DNA of 64,000 nt from Phaffia rhodozyma (GCA_014706385.1 JACGZH010000004.1:62001-126000), one strand, 5' to 3'. Shown: positions 34,305 through 47,600, counted from the first letter of the stretch. A program made the numbers and translations. Notes: generated from the sequence alone by a model not told the origin.

Positions 34305-35636
34305 CTAGCTGTTCTCGACCTTATGAAATTCCCCGCCGTTCGGTAGACCTTCTCTAGCGCCTGCAGCGGGAACCTGGTCCAGTGGTCTAGGCACCGTCTG
34401 GCCCATGTTCGCTATCCCAGACGAGCGCGGGTTCTTGTATGCAGATCCCGATTTGATTCGATTATTGGATGTGGATTCTCTGTGATTGTGCATGGCCAAT
34501 CATGCGTCAGTGTTGACGTGCAAAACCAAGACAACATATATGATCATCACTAAAAGATGGCCGGACCTTATTTCGGCGATGAGATCCTCAAGTTTGTAAA
34601 AACCAAGGGGACCAAAAGGGAAGTTCTTGATGTAAAACGAAGCAAGATCTAGTGGCCCGAGGAATGCATGGAGTGTCAGATATGGAAGCGAAGCATTCAG
34701 CGGGTCCTCTGTTTGAAATGATGATATGTCAGCGGGGTGCATATATACAACGTCAGTTTGGTAGACTTGATGATATGAAAAGGGCAAGCAGCTGACGGAA
34801 CGAACTGAAAGGTCCGACAACGAATCCTATACTCTCTGTGAGCAAGCTAGTTGATCCCTGAGGTCTCGGAGGGAATACCGGTCTGCTCTCTACCTCTTCA
34901 TCTTCGACAGCAGTACTAGAAGAACCAGGCGAGGGCGATCGGGCGATAGCCGCCGAAGAGTATGGATAGAGAGACGCAGAAGAACGGATGAAGCGTTCAT
35001 GGAGAAGGTTGTGGGACAGTTGCAGAAGCCTTGACAACAAAGGTATGGATGCTGGGGAGAAGTCGTATACGGTCGATAGGGGCTGCGCGATCAGCAGAGT
35101 TATGTGGCCTGGATTAGAAGTAGAAGAAACAGTGTGAGCATTTGTAAATTTGACCCAAATAATTCAAGGATGGCTACAGCATGTTCTGTATCAAGGAATA
35201 ACTTGTGAGCAGCGACGGGCAAGAGCACAGACAAACGAACCTGCAGAAGCAAGCTTTCTTCCTTTTGCGTTCTCCAGGAGAGCAGTGACTTCGCTATCAG
35301 AGTAGATGATCTCTGAATCTCGAAGTAGCTCATCTGGAACACAAACAGGACTAACTCTGCTGTTGATACCGGCACCGGTGACATTCAAACTCTCACCACC
35401 TCCGCCCAGGGGATGACTAGAAGAAGAGGACGTCATGTATGGATGATAGACGTCTGAGTGATGGATAGATGTGCAAACGCAAGAGGTTAACGAAAAGACC
35501 AAGTCACCTGGGCCTATACCTTCAACGGTGACTAACCGCCACATTGAGGACGCCATCTGAGATAAACAGAGCGGACACTGTTCCAACCTTCAACCACGAT
35601 CATCCTCCCACCAACAGCAAGTCTATTCGAGTCCAT
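34305..35636 (-). CDS. Conserved-looking protein of unknown function
   Basis: Five exons (35537..35636, 35241..35453, 34806..35108, 34567..34708, 34305..34479) with GTTAGT, GTTCGT, GTTCGT and GTCCGG donors join to an intact 310-aa frame. The start opens MDSNRLAVGGRMIVVEGW. Segments that look folded are LLIAQPLSTVYDFSPASIPL, SRLLQLSHNLLHERF and LHAFLGPLDLASFYIKNFPF. A Ser/Pro/Glu-rich stretch separates them and the C-terminus is basic and Asn/Gly-rich. There is no signal peptide and no definite membrane helix. I do not recognise a family. Its ATG is only 31 bases from the divergent UGO1 start, so both genes must share one promoter. Confidence 0.65.
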
Positions 35637-35667
35637 CTTGGTCAAGTACATATTGGAGTTCTGAGAG

Positions 35668-37371
35668 ATGTCCGTCAGACAGCTCTACGCTCGTGAGTAT
35701 GCTTGGAAGATCTCATGTTTCTGTTGACGCTTGTTACAAAACAAATGAGACAACCTGTTCAAGTCGCTTTCTTGATTACTATGTTCCTATCACCTTACAG
35801 CCCCGGCGGATGACTTCCTCTTTCTTCCTCCGACTCTTCCTCCTTCCTCCTCCTCCTCCTCACCTGCTCGATCATCTCCTTCCAGAACTGTAGCTCCGCC
35901 TGCTCTTGTTCTTCCGGAAGCTTCTCGGTCAAATTTCCCGTCTCTATCCTCGACCACCAATCAATCTTTTAAATCCTATCGTGATCAATTCGTGTGGACA
36001 TTGGGAACTTCTTTCTTATCATCCTTCCTTGCTCAGCCTTTCGAATCTGGCAAGGTACTTTCTCAGATTCAGTACCTACCTCGGAAAAGACTTCTTCTCT
36101 CTGGCGGAGCCTCCGCGAATGCAACCTCATCCAGAGAACCTCCACCGGTTTCCGAGGAGCCAATAGATCCTACTGAGCTTTCTGACGAGGAAGATGCTCA
36201 AGCATATTTTGAAGACTTAGTCACTGAGGCAAACAGAGCAAACCAGGAAGCCTCACTTTCAGTCCCCATTCGGCCGAGAGAGACGGATGTGGACGGCTAT
36301 GTGGTCCGAAGACCCTCGTTTAGAGGAAGGTCCACAGGCCTCGACCGGCCGGAAGATCTTGGCGAGGCTAAACTTGAGTGGATTATGGAAATCGGGTATA
36401 GCGGCGATGGGCCTTGGGCAATGACAAAGAGGCTATGGAATGAAGAAGGTCCGGCTGGCCCTTGGAAAGGTCAGTGTCTCCAATCATTGTCCCTCTTTGT
36501 ATGATTGAATAGCTGACAGCTATGGTCTCGAATGACATCAACCCACGACGGTCTCCGCTTAGGTCTTACCCTTTCTTTTTTCCTCGACAATATCAGCACC
36601 TTCCTTCCTCGCTTCCTCTCCTCATTTATCTCGCCGTTCTTCCCCTCGCTTTCTGCTCCGCTTTATACCCGACCTTCTCTTGCCATGCCACCACGTTCGA
36701 TATGGACTCCTCTCTTTCCAGCTCTGCTCTCTCAGACACTCTCCGGGTTCCTCCTGTCGCCGCTGTCTTTGCTGCACACTCGATTAATTGCTCAGCCGAC
36801 ACACAGACTTCATCGAACATACTCCCCGACAAATCCTCTACAAGGACTTGCTACCCTCCGCGCACAAGCAGGTAGCTGGGCGACCCTCTACTTTCACCCG
36901 AGACTTCTCTGGCCGACATTATTGGATGTGACCGTTCGGGCTGGTGTCGCACTGTCCATTCCAATCATCATCGAGCATGTTCTCGGCTTCAGCTCAATCA
37001 ACTCTCCCTTGGCGTACAAGGCTCTCGAAGCAGCGCTCAACATTGGTTCTCTCGTCGTCACCCTTCCACTCGAGACGGCCAGACGACGACTTCAGCTACA
37101 GTCAATCGGACCAACCGCCGAGCAACCATTCAAGACGTGCGTCGAGATCCGACCGGCACCATATGCCGGTGTCGGAGAGTGCCTGTATAGAATCGTCACA
37201 GAAGAGAGCGTTAGTGGAGGAGATGGCTGGTTTGGAGGTGTGAAGCAGCTGTACAGAGGACTTGGCATGAATTTCCTGGCCACCAGCGCCGTTGTCGGCT
37301 TGGAGCTTGGGCTCTGGGCGCTGGGTGGAGAGAGCGGCAGGACTGGAGGTGAAAGGTGGATGGAGATTTGA
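35668..37371 (+). CDS. UGO1: Ugo1-like mitochondrial carrier-fold protein (outer-membrane fusion factor)
   Basis: Ugo1 links mitofusin and Mgm1 in mitochondrial fusion. Exons 35668..35692, 35801..36469 and 36563..37371 sum to 500 aa, as expected for the family. Three degenerate carrier-type motifs are visible: AQPFESGKVLSQIQ, LSPLSLLHTRLIAQ and LPLETARRRLQLQ, each following a hydrophobic helix. The N-terminus is soluble, Ser/Pro-rich; an acidic segment (EPIDPTELSDEEDAQAYFED) precedes the carrier body. The C-terminal part has VKQLYRGLGMNFLATSA, the typical carrier loop-helix. The tripartite carrier motifs are incomplete, as in Ugo1/SLC25A46. I rate the Ugo1 call above a metabolite carrier because of this degeneracy and the long N-terminus. 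Confidence 0.8.
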
Positions 37372-37746
37372 ATAATCTTTTACTCATTTCCTAAAGTTCT
37401 GACCTATCCCTCATCTCCTTCCTAGTCCATGATCATTGTCTATACTCAATCTTAATCAGAAAGTCCCAAGATTCTATCCTCTACTTCTCTTGATTTTTAT
37501 CAAGCAACGGACGAGTGCTACATATCTCTGCCTGACTTTGAGTTCATCTGTCTTGTTCTTTTCTATTCTCTATGTGTCAACATGTTCTCTTTCTTCTTCA
37601 AAAGATACATGATGACTTTCTCTTCCTCTCAGAGGCTTATCTTTATCGAGTAGGTCAACCTGTCGGATCTCAAGATGAAAACTATGATGGCCTATCATAT
37701 AGTTGGTTAATAAACATGTTGATGGATACAGTGTTGATACATTGCA
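37372..37746. other. Intergenic, convergent 3' ends
   Basis: An AT-rich spacer between UGO1 (+) and the Dabb gene (-). Nothing is recognised. Confidence 0.45.
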
Positions 37747-38247
37747 TCAGAAGGATCCCTCGTTGAAATCGAGAATTACCGCTTCCTGAACAAGGGGAGT
37801 CACGAATTTCTACCGTATCAAAAGTAAACAACACCATCAATACTTATCAAAGCAAGTATTTTCGAGAAGAACAAACGACGAGACCCACCTTGAACTCATC
37901 ATGGGCTGGATCGGTGTGGAGATAGTATTGCCTGTCATCATCGTTCTCGAATTCAACCAGAAAGATTTCCTTTTCCAGTTTTGAAACAGTACCCAAGACG
38001 CGCATTTAGCATCACATATCTATCATGCGGACAGACGTATACATCAAGAGCCCACCTGAAGACCTCTAGTCATACCCTCTGGACTGTTCTCTTTACCACC
38101 TACTAATCGCACGATATACCGTGCGTCGGTCGTGCCCGATCGGACACAACGTTCCTTCAGTTCAAGAAATCTCGAAGCCACGGTTGACACAGACGATGAG
38201 TTAGCGTCGAGTTTATATTTAAAAGCTACGATGTGCTGAATAGGCAT
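37747..38247 (-). CDS. Dabb-domain (stress-responsive A/B barrel) protein
   Basis: A small dimeric alpha/beta-barrel protein; family members are poorly defined and some are stress-induced or act as small enzymes. Exons 38056..38247, 37889..37969 and 37747..37809 sum to 111 aa, the usual length of a stand-alone Dabb domain. Motifs are MPIQHIVAFKYKLDA at the N-terminus, FLELKERCVRSGTTDARYIV, and EIFLVEFENDDDRQYYLHTD followed by PAHDEFKKFVTPLV, which matches the conserved His/Asp region near the C-terminus. It needs two introns to be read. The role here is not known. Confidence 0.85.
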
Positions 38248-38946
38248 TGTATGTGTTTAGCACGACGATAAAAGAACGTATATGATGTCGAGATGGTGAG
38301 ATATTGAATGGTAAGCAGCGGCTAGAAAGAGACGAGATCAGGGGAAATTGATTACAAGACTTTGATTACATAAGATTATTGATTTGAATCATTTGAGCGA
38401 AAAGCTATTCTACTACTGGTTGATCTCTAGCAAGGATCAAATTCGCCCTTGAACGGGGATACTCAGATATTTACTTGTTCACTACTGGAGGTCTTACTAA
38501 GTCCATCGTCGTTATGGCAGCGCCATACCGAATTCAGAGAAGCAGAGTGTCCGACCAGCAGACTATCTGCAGTGCTGTTGGTATACTATTTCATAATGCC
38601 GCGGTGAATTTGATTATACGAGGGCTTTGCTGAAGGGAACGGTACGAAGGACCTCTGATTATTTCATAAACATATTCATATGGAGCAGATAGTTTGAACT
38701 AGGAACGTAGTCGTCAATATCACAGATAGATATTTGATGTAGATGCTCAAAGTTGTCTAGCAAATGCGCGGGTGTCTCGTTGTCATAAGAGTACATAGAT
38801 GATGTGTGTTTTCTTCTTGGCAACCTGTTGGTAGTGTAGGCTGCCATGTCGTTAATGCCGGAAATAGTCTTCATGCTGAAATTGGCGAAAAGAATTTAGT
38901 TATCTACACACATCCTAAACTCGAACTTCAGTCTCCTGCAGTTCTC
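38248..38946. other. Intergenic between the Dabb gene and the CHL1 stop
   Basis: This stretch holds the promoter of the Dabb gene and the 3' flank of the helicase gene. A minus-strand frame at 38659..38874 does not look coding. Nothing else is recognised. Confidence 0.4.
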
Positions 38947-41900
38947 CTACGCACACAGCGAAGAAAACGAGCTCCCACCTTTATTCGACCTTTTCGATTT
39001 GAAGAACATAGCCAGGTTCTTGATGGCTTCCCCAAAAGTCGAGCATACTTGGACGTCTTCCTCGATCCATTTAGGTAGTTTATTTCGGATGGAAGGTTGC
39101 GAAAAACGTTTGTCGACGAGGATCCTGTATCAATGAGCATAAGTGATGGTGTGTTGTTGATCAGACATTGAATTGCCTATCAACAAATGTAGAGAGGTAA
39201 CAAACAAAACGGCATAATCATTTGCATGCCGTATGGCTCTTCCTATATATAAAGAGAGAGGTAGAGAGTGTATCAGAGGCGGCGCTCAGCTTTGAAGTTA
39301 CACGAAGAATCGAAGCTCGAACCTATAGATTGATTCACTGCTTTCATGCAGAGATTCTATGATATGTGGGTTATATTCGGTGTTAGGTAGGTCAAGTCTG
39401 GGAGTTCTTTGAAATGTGGATGACTGACCATGTAAACTAAACGAAAGCAACAACGAACAAGAATACCAGTCAGTATCACTGTAGGGATTGCTGAAGACAT
39501 ATGGACAAATCTCACGTTCTCTCCCGGCTTTATCGCCCTGCGGCTGCTTATTAGCAATTGCGACATCTGTCACATACTTCATCCGTTCCTTGAGCTCGCA
39601 TGAGGTCAAGTTCGGGAACGGAAGTCCAACCTGATCGGAATGAAATGTTATCAAGATGAGAACGGCCCTTCGAGGTAGTTGTGAAGCAGAGAATCCGGAA
39701 CCTACCATGACTACCGCTCTCGCAAGCCTGCGCCAACGACACGGCGATACAGAGCATGAGATACCAAGTCTTACAAACGCGAAGAGCGATTTTTGTTTCA
39801 AGCTGAGATCGACTTACTTGTCAGAGAAATTGATACCTTCGCTCAATTTTGCACCTACCACTGCTAGTAAAAGCGCACCAGATTTCTTGTTGGTGGCAGA
39901 TGATCCCTGAAAGAGAATAAGCCGCGCCCAGAATCGAACGAGAGACTACGTCAACGCCGATATAGAGACAATGGTGATGAAGGAAAGACGTACCAAGTTG
40001 ATAGCAGTCGAGTACTCCTCTAGCACTGTTTCAACACTACCACCGGCTTGAGGCTCATAGAACAGCTGAAGGTAGGTTATTGACAACAAGGCATTTTAAG
40101 CTGAAGATCACTTCAAGGAAACAAAAGCCAAACTTCGATGTAGCACGAACTGATTTTTTCATTCCTAACTTTGCTAGCAGACCACTCTTTTCCCAAGTGG
40201 TTTTGAGCTTTTCTAAAAACCGATAGCTAGGTAAGAATACGACAACACCATCTGGGACCAAATTGCACACGTTAGAGAGTACAGCTCCGAGCTCGTCTAA
40301 CTGTAGCGATGTTTGTCAATTTTTGCGTTGATCAATATCGGTGATGTACATCGAGAATAATACAAAGAACGCAGAGATCATACCAGGTTTGTATCGTTTT
40401 GAGTTTCAAACTTGAACTCTAAATCCTTGCCCTTGGGACTCTTGGTGAGAATTATTGTTTTGAGATTTTCCTTCGGAATGACATGCCCGCATGAGAAATT
40501 TGCAAGTCGAGAAGGTTCCACTTGGGGAAAAAGTTGAAGCTTGAAGTCGTTGACCTGTTAAATGAGATGAAGATTCTCTTTAGGGAGGAGTTCAGGTGTG
40601 AGGGAAAGGTGAATTGATTAAATCAACACGCACTGGCTCCATCGTTCCTCCAGCCAGAACTATGCTCCGTGCGTCCGCTACGATATCACTAAAGTGATCC
40701 ATCGGATTGAGCAACACATATTTTAGTGTGACTAGTTGCTTCCCCGATGACGATGGAGAGCTAGTCGAGGACAATAACACACGGCCATCGGCATCGGCGT
40801 TGGAGAGAGAGAGGAGAAATGACTCCAGCTGATGCATGTAAGAGATGGCAGCGTGTCGGGTAGTAGCACGCGTTTGAGAAGTTGTCGTAGTTGCTGAGAA
40901 ATAAGGCAAAATTAAGCAAGTGTTTAGATAGACGTCCGAGACCAAGATCGACATGTGAACGATTATGTACCTTTGGCCAGCTCCTCTTCGATCAGCTTCT
41001 CAGTGTAGCTGCTGACCTGGATGGTGTTGATCAGAATGCAAATATTAAAGAGAATTCAGGTGCTGATCAGGAGAACACAAACAACGACTTACTTTAACAG
41101 CGATCTTGCTCTCCTTGAAGTACCCAACGATCTCGTACAGATTGACTTGATCTAGTCCCTTCCCCATACCCTGCACCAACTCTCCAACTTTCATTAGCTT
41201 GCTCGAATCCTTCGCTTGTTCTATCGATTCACACACCGTGATTAATCCGGCGAGTATCAGGAGAACCTGTTTGAGCATTACCGCGTTCCTCCCTTTCAAT
41301 CTGTTCTTGAATTTTATCAGGTATGTTCGGAGCTGATCTCTCGCTTGGATCAGTCCAGGAAGAGAGAGAGATTGGGAATGGATGGAGAGAATTGTATCGA
41401 TCAAGTTATGTGCCTCGTCGATTAAAAGAACTTGATCTTTGAGTGAGATCGAAAGCGCCTCGCGCGCAGATCGTTGGAGGATCAAGTTGTAGGGAAGCGT
41501 AACGATCTGTACGGCAAACAAAGCAAGCGTCAAGTTGAAATTAGGTTGTCAGGTGTTAACATTGGTGAAAAGACTATATGTACGTACATCTGCTTCAGGG
41601 ATGGCGGCCCGAGTGCCATAATATGGGCATATATGAGTTTCCTTTCCCAAAACAACAAGATCTTCGATATCCTGGATAGTGGCCTGTATATATTTCAACA
41701 CAGACACCACAAGGTCAACGGTCGCTGTTCAAAAAGATATCGAAAAAGGACGACTGACTAAGACTTTATCAGTAAACTCTCTCCCTTTGGTTCCTTCCAT
41801 CCCTCCTTCATCTCTTCCGGGAAGGTACTTGCACCCCTTACCTTTTCCCGCACTCTGCAAATCCAGGCACCGCTCATCTATTCCTGTTTCGCCGCTTTTT

Positions 41901-43194
41901 CTCACTTCATCGTTAACGCACAATGTTTTTCTTGAACCTAAGGCGACCGCCCGAGTTGTCTCTGCAAATGACGTCTTGCGAAGTTCGGACAAGATCTGAG
42001 ATAGCTGGGAGTGTGTACGTGAGGTGAAAAAGATTTTGGTTTGAGTCGGAAGAACAGCGGGAGGAGGCGCTGAGGGATTTATTCTGAAGGAAGACAGAAA
42101 GGAAGGAGGGCGCGAATTCAGTCTATCGCAAGAGACAAGGGTCGTCGAGAACAGAATTCTAGCGGACATACTGAGCCATGAGTGCTAATACATCGGGCGA
42201 AAGATTCAGGCCTTCTGCGTTGGTTTGAAGTCTGTTTGCTGATGGATCGTGAGGAAGAAATCTGTCTTCTTCATCCGTGTTATCTCGATCTGCGTGCTCA
42301 AAAATTGTAGGTCTCTACTGGTACACCATATGTTAGTTTTAAAATCCCAGTTGCATGGATTGGAAATTTAATGCGACACCCACCATCCGTTTTCGGTCCC
42401 GGCCTTGCGCTCTTAATGTTTGCTTTCGTTCTTCTTCTTGTCGCCGGACTTGTTGTAGTCGTTCATCTGTCTCTTGCCTAGCGGCCTCTAGTTCCATCTT
42501 TTTCCTCTCAAACATCCGCTCGGCAACCCAAGGAGGATCTGAAGCCATAAAAAGTACGATTCACGTCAGGATACGACACTGATGAAGATTTCGTCATTTG
42601 TATCATAAGGTTTACCGGTTGATTTGGTCTTCAAAGCGAGCTCTTCTCTGTACGCTTCCAGTGATGCCGTCGTTGTTCTACGCAAGTCATCGGCTGGAAG
42701 GAGAGAAAGTCTAGAGTAGTCAGTGTCAATATCTAGATAATCTTGTTAAACAAGACCAACGACGTACCCAACCAGGTCAACGTTGAACACAAGAGCGAGA
42801 GACTCTTTCCCTGTAGAGGTTATACAGATGCGCGTTCGACCGAAAACATCAAGTTGTCTATCAATTGCACGTATAAGGATATTCAGGCCTGTTGATCTGT
42901 AGCTCGCTCACTCACCGTGCCTGTTGGGCTTTGAACGATGGCCACACTCTTACCCTCGATGGCTTTGTACACATGGTGCATCAGATCAGACTGGATGCCA
43001 TAAGGTGTTGCGTAAGGGAATGAGAAGGATTCCGGCGGAGGAAGCGCCAACTGAAGCTCTTTTGGTTCAACGGTTGGTGCGCCCATCATTCTATAAAAAT
43101 CCGATGGTCCTCCAGTATCGTTTGCCAAAGCTTTGGCCAAACAGAATGGATGTGTTTCGTGTTTCGTGTTTCGTGTTTCGTGTTTCCTGGACAT
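38947..43194 (-). CDS. CHL1: CHL1/DDX11-type XPD-family iron-sulfur DNA helicase
   Basis: CHL1 is a 5'-3' DNA helicase for sister-chromatid cohesion. Many exons are readable from ATG 43194 (or 43089) to TAG 38947; early ones are 42916..43194, 42768..42810, 42616..42693 and 42384..42538. Motif order fits: [13 protein letters not shown] (Q-motif region), [19 protein letters not shown] (Walker A, split by an intron), a charged Glu/Arg coil, [11 protein letters not shown], an iron-sulfur region with cysteines in LCVNDEV, ERCLDL, GCKYL and [17 protein letters not shown] (Walker B), [38 protein letters not shown], and a final [11 protein letters not shown] (motif VI). The N-terminal 30 residues include a low-complexity KHETRNT repeat from a heptanucleotide run, so the start is uncertain. 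Confidence 0.93.
43153..43187. repeat. GTGTTTC heptanucleotide repeat at the CHL1 start
   Basis: Five perfect tandem copies lie just after the upstream ATG of CHL1 (minus strand) and about 175 bases before the NDK1 start. The unit length is not a multiple of three, so copy-number change would shift frame if translation starts at 43194. Confidence 0.92.
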
Positions 43195-43360
43195 GCTGAA
43201 ATGTTGAACAATCCTCCGACTTCGGACTTGAGCGCCTCAATTGTCGGACTTTAAAAATCTTGTGATTTTGGGGCTTTTTTTTCTGCCTCCTTTTTTTTCT
43301 AGATCCTTTCTCCTCTTCTCTCCCACAGATCCGAAGTCTTTCCCATCTATCATATCCACA
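43195..43360. promoter_or_regulatory. Short divergent promoter, CHL1 and NDK1
   Basis: Only 166 bases separate the upstream CHL1 ATG from the NDK1 ATG. The NDK1 side has the long T/C tracts (about 43270-43325) typical of highly expressed fungal genes. Confidence 0.55.
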
Positions 43361-44476
43361 ATGTCTAACTCTGAGCTTTCCTACATCATGATCAAGCCTG
43401 ACGGTGTCCAGCGAGGACTCGTCGGAGAGGTGTGTACTTCTGTTTCTTTGATTTGGTTATCTGAAGGATCTTTTTTTTCTTTACTGGTTGCTTTTTTGCA
43501 GCCCTCATCGAGAAATAAGATCTGACGGTTCTCTTTTACTTCGGACATCTCACAATTACCTGCTTTACCTTCCCTGGTTGGGACTCAGATCATCGCTCGA
43601 TTCGAGAAGCGAGGATTCAAGCTTGTTAGTCTTTGATTTCCTTCCTTTCCTTTTTTGTCTCTTTCTTTAGAGCCCGATTCTGCGTCTCTCCATCTCTCAA
43701 AGGGAACCCGAGAGGTCCTCACTCAGAACAGGACATCACATAAGGAACGCTGCTGATAACTATTTCTGCCCTTGTCCATGCCCCATCCCTTAGGTTGCCC
43801 TCAAGCTCGCCTCCCCCTCTGAGGAGCACCTCGGAAACCACTACGCCGACCTCAAGGACAAGCCTTTCTTCCCCAAGCTCAGTCAGTTCTCGCTTGCTTT
43901 CTGTTATCAGCCTCAACATGGTTTTGGATGCTCATCTCTACAAACTTTCCCGGCCCTTACAGTCAAGTGGATGGCCAGCGCCGGACCTGTTGTCTGCATG
44001 GTTTGGGAGGGTAAGGACGTCGTCAAGACCGGCCGAGTTATGCTTGGAGGTTAGTATTATGCCTTTAGTTGTTCTCAAGCGCTTGTAGCAGCTGTACCTG
44101 TCATATTGATGCAAACAATCGTTCGACTGCATATCAGCCACCAACCCCCTCGCTTCCCAGCCCGGAACCATCCGAGGAGACTACGCCATCGGTCAGTCAT
44201 CGTCATTGCTCTTGTCTTCTATCGCTGATGAAAGAATCATTATTCTAACCGAACCCTCAACCGATACTTCAATGTAGATGTCGGAAGAAACGTCTGCCAC
44301 GGATCCGACTCCGTTGAGAACGCCCTCAAGGAGATCGCTCTCTGGTTCCCCGAGGTCCGTGATGTTCATTGTCTCCGTCCGTTCTCACACAATACTCATC
44401 GAACTGTTGTTTTTGATTGGTTTCACAGGGTCTTGCTCAGTACACCCGAGCTGACGCCGCCAACGTTTACGAGTAA
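43361..44476 (+). CDS. NDK1: Nucleoside diphosphate kinase
   Basis: This enzyme transfers the gamma phosphate between nucleoside tri- and diphosphates through a phosphohistidine. Seven exons (43361..43429, 43589..43624, 43794..43881, 43963..44049, 44138..44191, 44278..44354, 44429..44476) sum to 152 aa, exactly the family size. Motifs: [70 protein letters not shown], and the active-site [10 protein letters not shown] with the catalytic His. It is cytosolic, with no targeting sequence. It ends 141 bases from the stop of the prolyl oligopeptidase gene, which converges on it. Confidence 0.98.
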
Positions 44477-44616
44477 ACGTTTTTGGTCTTCACTTATTGA
44501 TTATTTCATATTTCCAGTCTCATCAGTTGTTCACATATAGTTCATGGGCCTTGATATCACTAGAATGCGCTTAAAGTTGCATTTTACATTGAAAGAAACA
44601 CATTCATAAAACCACA

Positions 44617-47600
44617 TCAACGACTCAAAGAGAGATTCATTGCAACTGCCACAAATGACAGTTTCTCTGTGTTTTCCTTAATCTGCTGGTCAACCGACTT
44701 GCCCATACCGTGTCCAGTGCTGGGAATGTCAATGAAACATATGACATCAACCAGTCTAGTGTACTACCGAGAATTGATTTGTTTCCGATGTATCACTTAC
44801 TCTGTGTAGATCCTGTAAAGCCTGAAGAATCAAAGATCGAGAGCGTCAAACGCAGACTGATAGTCAGTGACTTTTTCTATACAAAAAGGAATCAGGCAAT
44901 CGAAAAGGCTGTACATTGGGGCCTCATTATATGATTGTCTCTCTACAAGACTCGAAATAAAGTCAATCTACTGGATCATACAAACCAAACTAAACTGTTT
45001 TGGGAGAGCTCTCGTACCTTGCAACGTAGCGGCAAACTTCAACGTATGACCTACGAATAGAAAGTTGAGGATGGGTCAAAAGTTCTTTCGAATAGGCATG
45101 GCCTCGATTTGGTGTAACTCGGTAGAGAGAGACATACCTGGAATCACTCTGGAGTCATGTTCCGCCGTGGTGAGAAAGCATGCCGGGAAATTTTGTTGAG
45201 AGGGGATATCTCGTTAAACAGAAAAGCGCACCAACAAGATAGGATCAGCCGAGTGCTTGAAGGAGAGAGAAGCTCGAGAAGATAGGTAGTTTCTGATAAC
45301 TCACTATGAAGTGGTGATATCTTCAAAAGGCTCGCAAATTCCTCTATCTCATCCAGAATATAAAGGCATGAAAAAACATATAGAAATCATAAACGATGCA
45401 ACTAAAATCTCAAACAAAAGTAAAAAAGGACATTACGAACCAGGATCTTCTGGTGAGCCATACTCTGCCGTCCACAGTGCGCCCATAGTGAACTTATGGA
45501 ACCGGAGGAGATCATGTACTCCTACATCTGGAAGAGTAGCATCAATAAGATCTGGAGCTTGATTCGAAACAGCACTGCAGAGCAAACCACCTAAACAGAA
45601 AACAAACAGTCATGATTAACGTCAGAAGGGCTCCGGTATGTAGTATGAGAGAACCTGATACCGTTGGAGGCTCCGTGAACAACTATCTTGCTACTCAGTC
45701 CTGTTTCCTTCAACCATCTCGCAGCCTACAAGGTTGAAAGACCATGGCGTGAATCAAGGTCAGTCTATGATTATGACGCCAGCCGAGACCAGGAGAAAAC
45801 CTAGATGGAAAGCGCAAACGACTTCTGGACTGACCTCTAGGAAGTCATCATATCCCGTTTGTCTCTTCACTCCAACTGCAGCTTTATGCCATTCGTTTCC
45901 ATGTTCCCCGCCACCTCTGATCCCTGCCACGGCAACAATCCCCTTGAAGTCCTTCATGAAGCTTGCAAACAATGGTTCCCATTTGGGCTCTTGAGCCCAG
46001 CCGAACCCTCCGTATCCGAACAGCAAAGTAGGGTGAGCGGATTTAGATTCGAGAAAACTTGAGTAGCAAATATGCATTGGAATGAGTGTGCCATCTTTCG
46101 ATGGGTAGATCACCTACTGACAGCAATCATCAGGCGACGATTACAAGAGCATAGTAGGAATATCAGCTAGGATGAAAGAAAGAATCTTGATACCTGTGAT
46201 GATAGAATTATAGATTAACCTGCTTCTGGATATAGTCGGATTCGCTCCATCCGTCGACATTAGAGCAATGCAACATGCTAAACACGACATCTCCATCGGC
46301 CACTACACCTCGATAAAGCGTTGGAGGGGCGATATAGCTCTCACCTGTCCGATCAGAACGCGAGTCGGATTCGTATATCAATCCTCTGATCACGCTTTGT
46401 ATCTTGACCTGATATCAGAAAGTTATGACTTACAGAGAACACTAAATTCGTTTGTATTCTTGCCTGTGTCCAAACTGTTGACGACTCCTGTCCAAGGAAT
46501 TTCGTCGTCTCGGACTCTCCTGATGGTCTCGCCCTCATCGTTGAAAATCCATAGTTCATTCGCAACATCCACAGCGAACACAACTAGAATTAATCCGGAT
46601 CCTATTGAGATAGCGCGCTCGAGAACACCTTTTGGATGTGAGGGCACAATTTCGATCCACTGGGACTGAGTTGTGGTCAGATCTAGGTCGATACCAGAGA
46701 TCTTGTACCGAGGAGATGAATCCCGGTTAGTTTTGAAGTACGAGATGCCCTTGGACGAAGTCCCGATGTCTGTTTGGTAGCGTTTAGTCAGATTGTCTGA
46801 ACGACAACATTGGTATACGTGTCAAGACCTCTCACATATGTAACTTCCATCCCATGGTTTCGTCACTTCGCTCCAGATCAGATCATGTTTGACTGCTTTA
46901 CCTTGGGCATCATCCAAGCCTCGCACGGGAGTAGTCAAGAGTCGCACAGTAGGGTCCGTCGATTTAAACAGAGAGGTAATGAGGTGTTTTTTATCTTGTG
47001 AAACAATTGGAAGATATGCCTGGCAAATTGGGTCTTCAAAGATCTTTAAATCCTCTGACTAATTAGAGAAGGCGCAGAATTTCAAGGGAATGTGTGCAGA
47101 TGTTTTAGTAGTTCAAGTTCGATGTAAGTAGAAGACGTCAAGTATGAGATGAGGACATACTTGAGGAGTTCCGATGTAATGAATCAGAGAGATGTAACCC
47201 CTCTCAGCTGTATATGAACAGTTAACATGGATGGACGTACAGAATTAGATGATCTCCTTGAAAATTGCCTGATGTGTCAATCGGCTCACCAGACGTGTTG
47301 TCTTTATGCTTGGTAGGCCCGATCTTGTACACGAAGCCCTACAAAAAATTCGAGATTCTCTCAGCACAAGACATACAAATATGCTGATACTAAGGTAAGA
47401 CTCACTTGATCGCCTAACCAAGCAAGTGTCCAGCAGAACTTGACATTCAAGAGCTCCTCGTCCACTTGCTTTTTTGTCTGAGTATCGATTATGACAACTG
47501 TCTGCCAATCGGATCTGTTGATCCCGAATGGAGAAAAAAAAAACACACAGAGAGAGAACAGAAAGTAAGATATCGAATCAGCTTTTGCAGAAGATTGTCT

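Noticed and set aside
38659..38874. 71-codon minus-strand frame downstream of CHL1
   Set aside because: Helicase homology ends at TAG 38947 and this frame shows no coding trait.
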